A stretch of DNA of 64,000 nt, from the NCBI RefSeq assembly GCF_031180965.1, contig NZ_JAPSLH010000004.1, positions 159,874-223,873 on the forward strand, given 5' to 3'. Positions 45,541-56,966 of the stretch are shown piece by piece. The translations under genes were made by a program, and so were the position numbers. The DNA is from Chelativorans sp. (GTDB taxonomy: Bacteria; Pseudomonadota; Alphaproteobacteria; Rhizobiales; Rhizobiaceae). The notes beneath the pieces were generated by a model. It saw only the letters and a program-made list of their open reading frames with translations. It did no database searches and was not told the DNA's origin. The stretch's first letter is position 1. Every line of letters starts with the position of its first letter.

Positions 45541-46511
45541 CAGCGCTCCTTCACATAGGGGATGCCGCCGGCCCGCGGCGGCTCGGCCCTGCCGATGAAG
45601 CCCGCCAGCAGGACGACCGTAAGGATATACGGCAGCGCCTGCATGAACTGCACCGGGACATGGCCGATGAGCGGGAGGCCCGTACCCTGGACGCGGATGG
45701 AAAAAGCGTCGAGAAAGCCAAACAGCAGGCAGGCGAACATCACCGGGACCGGGCGCCATTTGGCGAAGATCAGGGCGGCGAGAGCGATGAAGCCGCGGCC
45801 CGCCGTCATGTCCTTCACGAAGCCGGCATTCTGCGACAGCGCCAGATAAGTACCGGCGAGCCCGGTGAGGACGCCCGTGCAGATGACGGCGCGATAGCGC
45901 AGCCAGGCGACGGAAATGCCCGCCGTGTCAACGGCGGCGGGGTTCTCGCCCACGGCGCGCAGCCGCAGCCCGAAGCGGGTGCGGAACAGCACCCACCAGG
46001 TGAAGGGCACCAGCAAGAAGGCGATATAGGCGATCAGGGAATGGCCGGACAGCAGGTCGGAATAGAGGTCGCCGACGAGAGGCACGCCGCTCAAAGCTTC
46101 CGCGAAAGGGAGCTGAATGGAGCCGAAGCGTGCATCGCCTCCGAGGGATGGAGTACGCCCGCCCTGGGCGAACCAGGCCTGCCCAAGGATGATGGTGGAG
46201 CCGGCGGCAATGAAGTTGATCGCCACGCCGGATACGATCTGGTTACCCCGGTGGGTGATCGACGCAAAGCCATGCACCAGCGAAAGGAAGACGGCGATGC
46301 CCACGGCGGCAAGAAGCCCGGCCCAGGCCGAACCCGAAATCGCCGCCGCGGCACCGGCCGCGAAGGCGCCGGCCAGCATCTTTCCCTCCAGGCCGATATC
46401 GAAGACGCCGGAGCGCTCCGCATAAAGACCCGCAAGGGCGGCCAGGAGAAGAGGCACGGAGAGGCGGATGGTGGAGTCGAGCAGGAAGATGAGCGTGTTG
46501 AAGAATTCCAT
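45540..46511 (-). CDS. Nucleoside ABC transporter permease (second permease)
   Basis: 323 residues, about eight to ten membrane helices. [19 protein letters not shown] is the conserved (N/D)-(I/L)-G-x-EG-(Q/K)-M motif of BPD-2 type permeases, and [13 protein letters not shown] is typical of YufQ/NupQ-like subunits. With the next two genes it forms a purine/pyrimidine nucleoside importer of the BmpA-dependent class. Start at 46511 is one base after the upstream permease stop codon region. Confidence 0.92.
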   Translation of the reverse strand: MEFFNTLIFLLDSTIRLSVPLLLAALAGLYAERSGVFDIGLEGKMLAGAFAAGAAAAISGSAWAGLLAAVGIAVFLSLVHGFASITHRGNQIVSGVAINFIAAGSTIILGQAWFAQGGRTPSLGGDARFGSIQLPFAEALSGVPLVGDLYSDLLSGHSLIAYIAFLLVPFTWWVLFRTRFGLRLRAVGENPAAVDTAGISVAWLRYRAVICTGVLTGLAGTYLALSQNAGFVKDMTAGRGFIALAALIFAKWRPVPVMFACLLFGFLDAFSIRVQGTGLPLIGHVPVQFMQALPYILTVVLLAGFIGRAEPPRAGGIPYVKER

Positions 46512-46512
46512 C

Positions 46513-47652
46513 TCAGGCACGCTCCCCCTGCTTGGCCTCGACGGCAATGGAGCGCGGGCTCAGGCTGGCGAAAAGCCCCTGGATGCCGGGCCGGAACATA
46601 TGCTCGAGCGCGCCGGCGAAGAGGATGACGAGCCCCTGGATGATGACGATCATGTCGCGCGAGATGCCCGGCATCTCGAAGGCAAGTTCCGCACCGCCCT
46701 GATAGAGGATGCCGAAAAGGATCGCCGCCGGCACGATGCCCGCCGGATGCGAGCGCCCCATCAGCGCTACAGCGATGCCGACGAACCCGGCGCCGCTGAC
46801 GAAGTCGATCGCCAGACGGTTCTGGTCGCCCATCACAGGGTTGAGCGCCATCATGCCGGCCAGCGCGCCGGAGACCAGCATCGTGATCACGATGATGCGC
46901 GTCTCGCTCACGCCCGCGTAACGCGCGGCTTTGGCGCTGTGGCCGCGCGTGCGGATCTCATAGCCGAGCCGCGTGCGCCAGATCAGCAGCCAGACGAGGA
47001 AGGCCGCGAGCAGGGCCAGCAGGAAGGACAGGTTGAAAGGCGAGGAGCGTACCGAAAGCCCGAGGGCCTCCAGCAGCCAGTTGAGCTTCGGCAACTGCCC
47101 GCCTTCGAGGAAAGTGCGGGTCTGCGGCGCCTGGCTTCCGGCCGGCTTCAGCACGTTGACGAGCAGATAGACCATCAGGCTCGCGGCAATGAAATTGAAC
47201 ATGATGGTGGTGATGACGATGTGCGAGCCGCGCCTGGCCTGCAGATAGGCCGGGATGAAGGCCCAGGCGGCGCCGAACAGTGCCGCACCCGCAATGGCAA
47301 TGGGAAAGGTGAGCCACCACGGCAGGATGCTGTCAAAGGTGAGACAGACCAGCGCCACGCCCAAGCCGCCGATATAGGCCTGCCCCTCGCCGCCGATATT
47401 GAACAAGCCGCAATGAAAGGCGACGGCGACCGCCAGGCCCGTGAAGATGAAGCTCGTCGCGTAGTAGAGCGTGTAGGCGATCGACTGCCCGCGCCCCACC
47501 GCGCCATCGATCAGGATCACCGCGGCGCGCAGCGGGTTCTCGCCTATGAGCAACACGACCAGGCCGGCTACGATGAAGGCGACGGTAAGGTTGATGAGCG
47601 GGATGAGCCCGTAATCGGCCCAGGCCGGCAGCTTTGCATAGGGCGCGCTCAT
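46513..47652 (-). CDS. Nucleoside ABC transporter permease (first permease)
   Basis: 379 residues. [16 protein letters not shown] is the permease motif matching the partner subunit, and [29 protein letters not shown] is typical of YufP/NupP-like proteins. Longer N-terminal region with two extra helices. Its start overlaps the stop of the ATPase gene (ATGA), indicating one coupled operon. Confidence 0.92.
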   Translation of the reverse strand: MSAPYAKLPAWADYGLIPLINLTVAFIVAGLVVLLIGENPLRAAVILIDGAVGRGQSIAYTLYYATSFIFTGLAVAVAFHCGLFNIGGEGQAYIGGLGVALVCLTFDSILPWWLTFPIAIAGAALFGAAWAFIPAYLQARRGSHIVITTIMFNFIAASLMVYLLVNVLKPAGSQAPQTRTFLEGGQLPKLNWLLEALGLSVRSSPFNLSFLLALLAAFLVWLLIWRTRLGYEIRTRGHSAKAARYAGVSETRIIVITMLVSGALAGMMALNPVMGDQNRLAIDFVSGAGFVGIAVALMGRSHPAGIVPAAILFGILYQGGAELAFEMPGISRDMIVIIQGLVILFAGALEHMFRPGIQGLFASLSPRSIAVEAKQGERA

Positions 47653-49181
47653 TCCGCAGCTTCCTTCTGCTCCACGCCTGCCATCAGCAGCCCGAGCTCG
47701 CCCTCGCTCGCCTGGGCCTCGCGCTCGCCGACGATGCGGCCGGCGAACATCACCAGGATGCGGTCGGAAAGGGCGCGGATCTCGTCGAGCTCGACGGAGA
47801 CAAGAAGCACGGCCTTGCCGCGGTCACGCATCTCGATGAGCCGCTTGTGGATGAATTCGATGGCGCCGACATCGACGCCGCGGGTCGGCTGACCGACGAT
47901 CAGCACTTTCGGGTCCTGCTCCATCTCGCGCGCCAGCACGATCTTCTGCTGGTTGCCGCCCGAGAAATTGGCGGTCCTCAGGCGGCAGTCGGCGGGCCGG
48001 ATGTCGTATTTCTCTATCTTCTCGCGCGCATCGCTGCGGATCGCATCCACGTCAAGGAGCGGACCGTTCCGATATCGCTCCTGCCGGTGATAGCCGAGGA
48101 TGGAATTCTCGCTCTCCTCGAAGGCGAGCACGAGGCCCATGTGGTGCCGGTCCTCCGGCACATGGGCCATGCCGCGGGCGCGCAGCTCGGCAGGGTCGGC
48201 TGCACCGGTCAGGTCCACCGGCCTGCCCGCCAGCGTCACCGTGCCCGAAACGGCCTTGCGGATGCCGGTGATCGTCTCCAGGAGCTCCGACTGGCCGTTG
48301 CCCGCAACCCCGGCAATCCCGACGATCTCGCCGGCGCGCACATCGAAGGAGACATTGTCCACCATTGTCACGCCCCGCGCATCCCTGACCGTCAGGTTCC
48401 GGACGGACAGCAGCACCTCGCCCGGCCTTGCTGGCCCCTTCTCGACGCGCAGCAACACGCGGCGGCCGACCATCAGTTCGGCCAGCTCCTCCACGGTGGT
48501 CTCGCCGGTCTTCCTCGTGGCGACCACCGTCCCCTGCCGCATGACCGAGACATTGTCCGTGACGGCCATGATCTCGCGCAGCTTGTGCGTAATCAGCACC
48601 ACCGTCTTCCCTTCCTCCTTGAGCTGGCGGAGGATGCGGAAGAGATGATCAGCCTCGGCGGGGGTGAGCACGCCCGTCGGCTCGTCGAGGATCAGGATAT
48701 CGGCGCCGCGGTAAAGCGCCTTCAGGATTTCCACCCGCTGCTGCAGGCCGACCGGCAGGTCCTCCACCACCGCGTCGGGATCGACTTCCAGGCCGTAGTC
48801 ACGCTCGAGCCGCTGAAGCTCCGCGCGCGCCTTGGAGATGGAGGTCTTCAGCAGCGGCTCGCCTTCGGCGCCAAGGATCACGTTTTCCAGAACGGTGAAA
48901 TTGTGCACGAGCATGAAGTGCTGGTGCACCATGCCGATGCCACGGGCGATCGCATCGCTCGGCGTCTGAATATCCGCCCGCTTGCCGCCGACCAGGATCT
49001 CGCCGCGATCGGCCTGGTAGAAGCCGTAGAGGATGGACATCAGCGTAGACTTGCCGGCGCCGTTCTCGCCGACAATGCCGTGGATCGTCCCGGCCGGTAT
49101 CTTGAGGCTGATGTTCCGGTTAGCATGGACCATACCGAAACTCTTGTCGATGCCGACCAGTTCGATCGCAGCGTCCGCCAT
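47649..49181 (-). CDS. Nucleoside ABC transporter, duplicated ATP-binding protein
   Basis: 510 residues with two ABC domains, as in sugar and nucleoside importers (YufO/NupO, RbsA-like). Domain 1: Walker [10 protein letters not shown] (about 38-46), signature replaced by [15 protein letters not shown], Walker [13 protein letters not shown]. Domain 2: Walker A-like GVAGNGQSE (degenerate), signature [15 protein letters not shown] and VGQPTRGVD. Only the first site looks catalytic, as usual in this class. It leads the operon; no BMP-type binding-protein gene accompanies it. Confidence 0.93.
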   Translation of the reverse strand: MADAAIELVGIDKSFGMVHANRNISLKIPAGTIHGIVGENGAGKSTLMSILYGFYQADRGEILVGGKRADIQTPSDAIARGIGMVHQHFMLVHNFTVLENVILGAEGEPLLKTSISKARAELQRLERDYGLEVDPDAVVEDLPVGLQQRVEILKALYRGADILILDEPTGVLTPAEADHLFRILRQLKEEGKTVVLITHKLREIMAVTDNVSVMRQGTVVATRKTGETTVEELAELMVGRRVLLRVEKGPARPGEVLLSVRNLTVRDARGVTMVDNVSFDVRAGEIVGIAGVAGNGQSELLETITGIRKAVSGTVTLAGRPVDLTGAADPAELRARGMAHVPEDRHHMGLVLAFEESENSILGYHRQERYRNGPLLDVDAIRSDAREKIEKYDIRPADCRLRTANFSGGNQQKIVLAREMEQDPKVLIVGQPTRGVDVGAIEFIHKRLIEMRDRGKAVLLVSVELDEIRALSDRILVMFAGRIVGEREAQASEGELGLLMAGVEQKEAAE

Positions 49182-49211
49182 GGGCCAGCCGTCTTCCCCT
49201 CGGATTTTATC

Positions 49212-49223
49212 GTTTGGTCAAAC
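49212..49223. promoter_or_regulatory. Palindrome GTTTG-GT-CAAAC upstream of the nucleoside operon
   Basis: Perfect 5-bp arms around GT, 31 bp before the ATPase start. It is placed to act as an operator for the ABC-cdd-punA-deoA unit; the regulator is not known. Confidence 0.4.
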
Positions 49224-49352
49224 AGGTAGCATGCGTGCCTTCCGCTGCCAACCGGCGCCCGTGGCTGGCCGCACCGTCAATTCGTCACCATGCGGAACAA
49301 GGGCAGGCGGTCATTGTTCGTCCGGCAAGAGCCAAGATGGAGATTTCTCGCC

Positions 49353-49832
49353 ATGGGACAGATGGACAAGGAAGAACGCGTATGGGAGCTGGTGCGCAAG
49401 ATCGGCATCTGCATGCTGGTGAGCCGCGACGGCGATGACCTGCGCTCCCGGCCGATGGCGGCCTATTTCGACCGCGACACCCACATCATCTATTTCCTGA
49501 CAGATGCCGACAGCCACAAGAAGGAAGAGCTTGAGCGCGATCCGCATGTGGCGCTCGCCTTCGCCGATACCGGCAGCCAGACCTATCTCTCCGTGACCGG
49601 GATCGCCGAGATCCTGAATGACCGCGAGAAGGTGCGCGAATTGTGGTCGACGCCGGCGAAGGCCTGGTGGGACAGCCCGGACGATCCGAAAATCCGCGTC
49701 CTGAAGGTGGTGCCGCAGGACGCCCAGTATTGGGACAGCCCCGGCACCATCATCAGCTACGTGAAAATGGCTGCCGCCGCCGTGTCCAGCACCCGGCCCG
49801 CCATGGGTGAAAACGCCAAGGTGAATTTCTAA
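49353..49832 (+). CDS. Pyridoxamine 5'-phosphate oxidase-fold protein (general stress protein 26 type)
   Basis: 159 residues of the split-barrel FMN-binding fold: RKIGICMLVSRDGDDLRSRPMAAYFDRDTHIIYFLTD, then HVALAFADTGSQTYLSVTG. Proteins of this group (PF16242) bind FMN or FAD and are linked to stress responses; enzymatic reaction not known. ATG at 49353 behind GGAGA is preferred over an upstream start. Divergent from the nucleoside importer and followed by a hairpin terminator. Confidence 0.88.
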   Translation: MGQMDKEERVWELVRKIGICMLVSRDGDDLRSRPMAAYFDRDTHIIYFLTDADSHKKEELERDPHVALAFADTGSQTYLSVTGIAEILNDREKVRELWSTPAKAWWDSPDDPKIRVLKVVPQDAQYWDSPGTIISYVKMAAAAVSSTRPAMGENAKVNF

Positions 49833-49850
49833 GATCCGGCCTCAAAGACC

Positions 49851-49881
49851 CGGCGGGCATTTGCCTGCCCCGCCGCGTTTT
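49851..49881 (+). terminator. Terminator after the PPOX-fold gene
   Basis: CGGCGGGCA (49851-49859) pairs with TGCCCCGCCG (49866-49875), one bulge, then CG and four T. Confidence 0.55.
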
Positions 49882-49945
49882 CAGGGATCCCCCTGCGGCG
49901 GCGCTGGCCTTGCCGCAGGTTCATGCTGCGCGCCCTCAGCTTGAC

Positions 49946-49975
49946 TCAACCGGCAAAATTTATTTAGCTGGTTGA
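49946..49975. promoter_or_regulatory. Inverted repeat upstream of the CGNR-type regulator
   Basis: TCAACCGGC (49946-49954) and GCTGGTTGA (49967-49975) match 8 of 9 as an inverted repeat around an all-A/T 12-bp spacer, ending 14 bp before the ATG at 49990. The AT spacer could hold the -10, so binding here would block transcription: a candidate autoregulatory operator. Confidence 0.5.
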
Positions 49976-49989
49976 AGTTGTTCTGCAGC

Positions 49990-50622
49990 ATGAGCCACCG
50001 TATGGAAACCGCCGCCGAGGGACCGGTCCCCTTCTTCTTCGGCGGTCGGCTTTGTCTCGACTTCGTCAATACGGTGAACAGCCGGTCGCGGCCGGCGACG
50101 CGCGATTATCTTCCTGACTGGCAAGCGCTCATCGGCTGGTGCGGGCAGACAGCACTGTTCGACAACACCATCCTGAAGCGACTGCAAGCACAAGCCGCAT
50201 CCGCCCCTCGGCGAGCCGAAGAAGCGCATGCGGCAGCGCTTGCGCTCCGTGAAGGGCTTTACCGGATTTTTCGCAATGTCATCGACCGAGCCAGCCCGCG
50301 CGGAGAAGACATGGATCTTCTCAATCGCTGTCTGCGCAACGCGCGGGCAAGACAGGTACTCGCCGCGGCGGGGACCGATTTCTTCTGGGGCTGGGACGAG
50401 GCGCGTCTCGATCTCGACTCGCCCCTCCACGCGGTCGCGCTTTCGGCGGGCAGCCTCCTTGCCGAGGATGAACTTGCCCGGCTCAAGGAATGTCCTGGCC
50501 CGGAAGGCTGCGGCTGGCTCTTTTACGACGAGACGAAGAACGCCTCGCGGCGATGGTGCAGCATGGCCCATTGCGGCGGCGCCGCGAAAGCGCGCCGCTA
50601 TGCTGCGCGGCATGGGGCATAG
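49990..50622 (+). CDS. CGNR zinc-finger domain protein (putative regulator)
   Basis: 210 residues. The N-terminal part (PFFFGGRLCLDFVNTVNSR) is the ABATE-like ligand/stress domain. The C terminus has the zinc-finger pattern C-x5-C-GWLFYD-x6-SRRWCSMAHCG, but the CGNR motif itself reads CGGA. Such proteins are likely DNA-binding repressors of unknown signal. The preceding inverted repeat supports self-control. ATG at 49990 is favoured; a TTG at 49972 lies inside the repeat. Confidence 0.85.
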   Translation: MSHRMETAAEGPVPFFFGGRLCLDFVNTVNSRSRPATRDYLPDWQALIGWCGQTALFDNTILKRLQAQAASAPRRAEEAHAAALALREGLYRIFRNVIDRASPRGEDMDLLNRCLRNARARQVLAAAGTDFFWGWDEARLDLDSPLHAVALSAGSLLAEDELARLKECPGPEGCGWLFYDETKNASRRWCSMAHCGGAAKARRYAARHGA

Positions 50623-50631
50623 GAGGGAGAG

Positions 50632-51147
50632 ATGCCCTGGCACTGGTCGGAAAAGAAGGTCCTGGGCGCCGCACTGGCGCTTTGCACCCTGCTCTTTGCG
50701 GTCGGCTGGCTGACGCGCGAGGATCGGTCGAACGAGCCCTATCTGAAGATCATGGGCGGCGGCTTCATGTTCAACTATCGCACGGCCGATGTTTATTACG
50801 GCTTCACCGCAGTGGTCTCGCGGCCGCTCGCCTCAGGCTCGATCATCGAGGCCAGCTTCGAGGATCCCGGGGGCGGGCCGCCGCATCTCGTCTCCGAGCG
50901 GGTCAGCACGATGACCGACCGCTACTCCCTGCGCTCGCCGCCGATCCGCGGCGTCGAGGCGGGCAAGCCCTACCGCGTGGCGATCAAGGTCTATGACCGA
51001 GAGCACAAGCAGCTTATCTGGCAGACGGAGCGCAGTTACCGGAGCCAGATCAGCGATACGATAGTGCCCGACAAGCCGCTGACCGTCGGGCCTGGCTACC
51101 ACCGGAACCCCGAACCGCCGCAAGCCCAGCCGCCAGCCGGCGGCTAG
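50632..51147 (+). CDS. Hypothetical membrane-anchored protein
   Basis: 171 residues, 9 bp after the CGNR gene with its own GGAGGGAGAG site. One N-terminal helix (VLGAALALCTLLFAVGWL) anchors a periplasmic domain with GGGFMFNYRTADVYYGFTAVV, which looks beta-rich, and a Pro-rich tail ending PPAGG. Function is unknown; similar proteins occur in other Hyphomicrobiales. Real gene by RBS, codon pattern and clean N-terminal anchor. Confidence 0.75.
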   Translation: MPWHWSEKKVLGAALALCTLLFAVGWLTREDRSNEPYLKIMGGGFMFNYRTADVYYGFTAVVSRPLASGSIIEASFEDPGGGPPHLVSERVSTMTDRYSLRSPPIRGVEAGKPYRVAIKVYDREHKQLIWQTERSYRSQISDTIVPDKPLTVGPGYHRNPEPPQAQPPAGG

Positions 51148-51330
51148 CGCGGGGCGCGCGGCGACGGATGGAGCAACACTTAGTAGGCCCGCCTGTACGG
51201 GAGCCCACCCGCCTGAAGCCAGCGTGCCAGCCGCAACGGCCCGTGCCACACAGTTCGCCTGCCTTTTCGTCTGGCGCGGTAGCCAGAGACGGTTCGGCGA
51301 TCGAGGGCTTCTCGCCCTTCGCCAACCCGC

Positions 51331-52359
51331 CTACGCCGCCACCTCGCCCAGGATCAAGCTGCTGACCCAGGCACCGGAGTGGGCCGGGATGCGCATCCAG
51401 CGCGCCGCCTCCAGCACCGCCTGGCGGAAGTTCCCGCGCTGGCGGAAGCCGAGCGCCGCAAGCCGGCTACCGTCGAGCATATGGGCCTGATCGTTGACGG
51501 GCCGATCGGCAACATAGTCGAACCAGCAATCGGTGCCCAGCGCCTCGCCTATCGCCCGGGCCGCCTCGATGACAGTCAGCGTCTCCCGTCCAGCCACGTT
51601 ATAGGTGCCGTTCCGCTCGCCCCGCTCCAGCACGAGCAGGACCGCCGCCATGAGATCGGAGACGGACAGGAAGGTGCGCCGCTGCCGGCCTGATCCCTCG
51701 ATGGGAAAGGGCAGTCCGGCACGTGCATGCTCGATGAAGCGGGGAACGAGCTTTTCCCGGTGCTGCCGCGGGCCGACCACATTGCTGGGTCGCAAGATCG
51801 TCACATCGAGGCCCGCGCTGCGGAACCTCTCCACCTCGGCTTCAGCCTCGGCCTTGGAGATCGCATATGGGCTGGTGGGGGCCAGCACCGTCTCCTCGTC
51901 GGCGGGGGTGACGCGGCTGCCATAGACCTCGTCCGTGCTGAAATGGAGTACGCGTGGCACACCGGCTTCGAGGGCCGCGGCCAGCACGTTGCGCGTGCCC
52001 AGACGGTTGACGCGGTCGAACAGTTCGGGATCGGCAAAGGATCGCGGCACGTGGCTCTCCGCCGCCACATGGCACACCAATGCGACACCGCGAACCGCCC
52101 GATCGAGGAGATCGCAATCCTCAACGGAACCGCGGAGAATGCCGAGGCGCCCCGTGGCTCCGGCCATCAGAAGGTTCCTGTAGTCCGCCGCATAGGTAAA
52201 GGCGTCGAGCACCGTTACGATCGCATTCGGGTAGCTCCCAAGAAGCGCGTCCACCAGATGAGAGCCGATGAAGCCCCCGCCGCCGGTGACCAGTATTTTG
52301 CACTGGGTATTCGCATCCAGCCCGCTCCCGCGATTCCTGCTTGTCTCGTTTTGAAACAT
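51331..52359 (-). CDS. NAD-dependent epimerase/dehydratase (dTDP-glucose 4,6-dehydratase-like)
   Basis: 342 residues of the extended SDR family. NAD motif GGGGFIGSHLVDALL (about 25-39), catalytic FSTDEVYG (Thr-Asp-Glu triad typical of 4,6-dehydratases) and YAISKAEAE (YxxxK). RPSNVVGPRQHREKLVPRFI is typical of RmlB-like enzymes. It should act on a nucleotide sugar for surface polysaccharide, but no glycan genes are near. Length and motifs appear complete; the 183 bp downstream hold no gene. Confidence 0.88.
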   Translation of the reverse strand: MFQNETSRNRGSGLDANTQCKILVTGGGGFIGSHLVDALLGSYPNAIVTVLDAFTYAADYRNLLMAGATGRLGILRGSVEDCDLLDRAVRGVALVCHVAAESHVPRSFADPELFDRVNRLGTRNVLAAALEAGVPRVLHFSTDEVYGSRVTPADEETVLAPTSPYAISKAEAEAEVERFRSAGLDVTILRPSNVVGPRQHREKLVPRFIEHARAGLPFPIEGSGRQRRTFLSVSDLMAAVLLVLERGERNGTYNVAGRETLTVIEAARAIGEALGTDCWFDYVADRPVNDQAHMLDGSRLAALGFRQRGNFRQAVLEAARWMRIPAHSGAWVSSLILGEVAA

Positions 52360-52482
52360 AACCTGCTGTGAATTCCTCGCTCGCACGCCCCGCCGGCTCT
52401 CCCTGCAAGGGCCGTGCCGCAGCGGGACGGGATTTTGATCGCGCAGCGATCCGAACGGGAAGGCCAAGAGCGCGCGATCACC

Positions 52483-52659
52483 TCATCGCGGCATCGGGGC
52501 GTCGTCAGCGGCGCCGTCGGTCGGAATGATCATCAGTTCCTGACCGGGCTCCGAAAAGCGCCAGCCGATGAGGAAAACAAGCACGATCGCGAAGCAGATC
52601 GCCGCGAGCGTAACGAGTGACCGCAGGGGATTGGGATTCTTCGGTTCGGTGCTTTTCAT
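52483..52659 (-). CDS. Small single-helix membrane protein
   Basis: 58 residues: a charged N terminus, one membrane helix (LVTLAAICFAIVLVFLIGW) and a short acidic tail. No family recognised. It could start at 52677. Coding status rests on the clean membrane helix and hydrophilic ends only. Confidence 0.5.
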   Translation of the reverse strand: MKSTEPKNPNPLRSLVTLAAICFAIVLVFLIGWRFSEPGQELMIIPTDGAADDAPMPR

Positions 52660-52817
52660 GGGGCGGGAATGGGCCACCTGGATTTTGGTTCCAAGCCACG
52701 CCGAGCCGTCCGGCCGGCTCCCACTAGATACCAGCTGCCGGGGACTGCCGCCCTACCGGCGGAGATGGAACGTTTCGGGCCTTTCGTCGGTTGACCTTCT
52801 GAACAAGGGAGAGTGTG

Positions 52818-53000
52818 ATGCACAAGGACGAAGCCAAAGGTTCCGCCAAGAAAGTGCGCGGAAGCGTCAAGGAAACCGTGGGCAAGGCCACCGGCGACGA
52901 AAAGCTGCGCGGTGAGGGCAAGGCCGACAAGGCCGAAGGAAGCGTACAGAAGGGCGTCGGCAAGGCGAAGGACAAGGTTCGCGACGCGCTGAAGCGCTAG
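52818..53000 (+). CDS. CsbD-family stress protein
   Basis: 60 residues, hydrophilic and Lys/Gly/Glu-rich: MHKDEAKGSAKKVRGSVKET, then GKATGDEKLRGEGKADKAEG. This is the CsbD (PF05532) pattern, a likely disordered protein induced by general stress in other bacteria; mechanism unknown. RBS AAGGGAGAG precedes the ATG at 52818 (GTG at 52815 overlaps). Confidence 0.92.
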   Translation: MHKDEAKGSAKKVRGSVKETVGKATGDEKLRGEGKADKAEGSVQKGVGKAKDKVRDALKR

Positions 53001-53177
53001 CGTCGCCACCGTCGTTCATTCCTGAAGAGCCTCCTCCGATTTCGGCAGGGGGCCTGCCGGCTATTGCTGCGCCATGGCAAACGCGGTGCTTCGAGCGCCT
53101 GATGCGCCGCGCTCTACCCGGCGCATGCTCTGCACGACAACGGGCAAACAGTGCGGGCTAAAGTACGCTGAGGAAAT

Positions 53178-53253
<76 letters not shown>

Positions 53254-53388
53254 ACTTTGGCCCTGATAGGGCCGCCGCCGTCGCCGGCGGGAACTCTTCG
53301 GCCTTGGGCAGCCGAAGGTGTTGGCGGCTTCTAAACCCGACCGGCCGCAGAATCAAGCCCCGCATAAATGGTGTGGCCGGATACCGCC

Positions 53389-56069
<2,681 letters not shown>

Positions 56070-56073
<4 letters not shown>

Positions 56074-56723
56074 TGCCGGACCACCTCGTCATCGCCATCG
56101 ACGGTCCGGCCGCTTCCGGAAAGGGCACGCTGGCGCGCAGGCTCGCCGGTCATTTCGGGCTCAATCATCTCGACACCGGCCTTACCTATCGCGCCGTGGC
56201 GAAGGCGCTCATCGATGCGCGGCTGCCCCTCGACGACGAGGCGGAAGCCGAGAAGGCGGCGCGGGCGGTCGATCTCACATCGCTTGATCGAGAAGTCCTG
56301 TCCGCCCACGGCGTGGGCGAAGCGGCTTCGAAGGTGGCGGTGATGACGCCAGTGCGCGGCGCATTGGTCGAAAAGCAGCGCGAATTCGCGGCGCAGCCAC
56401 CCGGCGCTGTGCTCGACGGCCGCGACATCGGCACCGTGGTTTTCCCCGATGCGGACGTGAAGCTCTATGTGACGGCAAGCGCCGCCGTGCGCGCAGAGCG
56501 CCGCTGGCGCGAGATTCTAGACGGCGGCGGTGAAGCCGATTACGCCGAGATCCTGGCGGATGTGGAGCGGCGCGACGCGCGCGACATGAACCGTGCCATC
56601 AGCCCGCTAAAACCTGCTGCGGACGCGCACTTGCTAGATACAAGCGAAATGGATATAGAGACCGCGTTCCTCACGGCCCGGTCCCTCATCGAGAAGGCTC
56701 TGGCGGCGAGGAGCAAAGTTTGA
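56070..56723 (+). CDS. cmk: Cytidylate kinase
   Basis: Phosphorylates CMP and dCMP. 217 residues: P-loop [15 protein letters not shown] (about 13-27), [32 protein letters not shown] and [14 protein letters not shown] with the conserved Arg residues. Start overlaps the SDR stop; ATG at 56070 or 56073. Followed by a terminator, so rpsA has its own control despite the conserved aroA-cmk-rpsA order. Confidence 0.97.
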
Positions 56724-56729
56724 AAGAGC

Positions 56730-56771
56730 AGCGCCGGCGCTTCCCCCAGGGAAAGCGGCGGGCGCTTTTTC
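56730..56771 (+). terminator. Rho-independent terminator after cmk
   Basis: AGCGCC (56730-56735) pairs with GGCGCT (56761-56766); an inner GCTTCCC/GGGAAAGC helix extends it; T run at 56766-56770. Confidence 0.75.
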
Positions 56772-56778
56772 GGCTTAG

Positions 56779-56810
56779 GTGCATCGCGAATGCCTATGTT
56801 CGCGATGCAC
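56779..56810 (+). promoter_or_regulatory. Perfect 12-bp hairpin in the rpsA upstream region
   Basis: GTGCATCGCGAA (56779-56790) and TTCGCGATGCAC (56799-56810), 8-nt loop. It may be an operator or an RNA stem. Three smaller stems follow before rpsA: GCCGC/GCGGC near 56851-56867, GGGCT/AGCCC near 56873-56889 and CCCCG/CGGGG near 56935-56950. Confidence 0.5.
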
Positions 56811-56966
56811 GCATGACGAACCGGTCTGCCCGCATCCCCACGCGCCGGATTGCCGCAAGATGAGCGGCCCTGGGCTTCATAAGAGCCCGGATGCATGGCA
56901 GGCCAGACGCAACGCTAACCACCCGGCGCCTCGCCCCGCATCACCGGGGTGTCTTCAGGAGATTCA

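Noticed and set aside
47649..49181. Frameshift or degradation in the second ABC domain
   Set aside because: The degenerate second Walker A is normal for duplicated ATPases of the nucleoside and sugar class; the frame is intact.
51050..51325. Minus-strand open frame downstream of the hypothetical membrane protein
   Set aside because: Arg/Gly-rich peptide without features, partly antisense to the gene ending at 51147.
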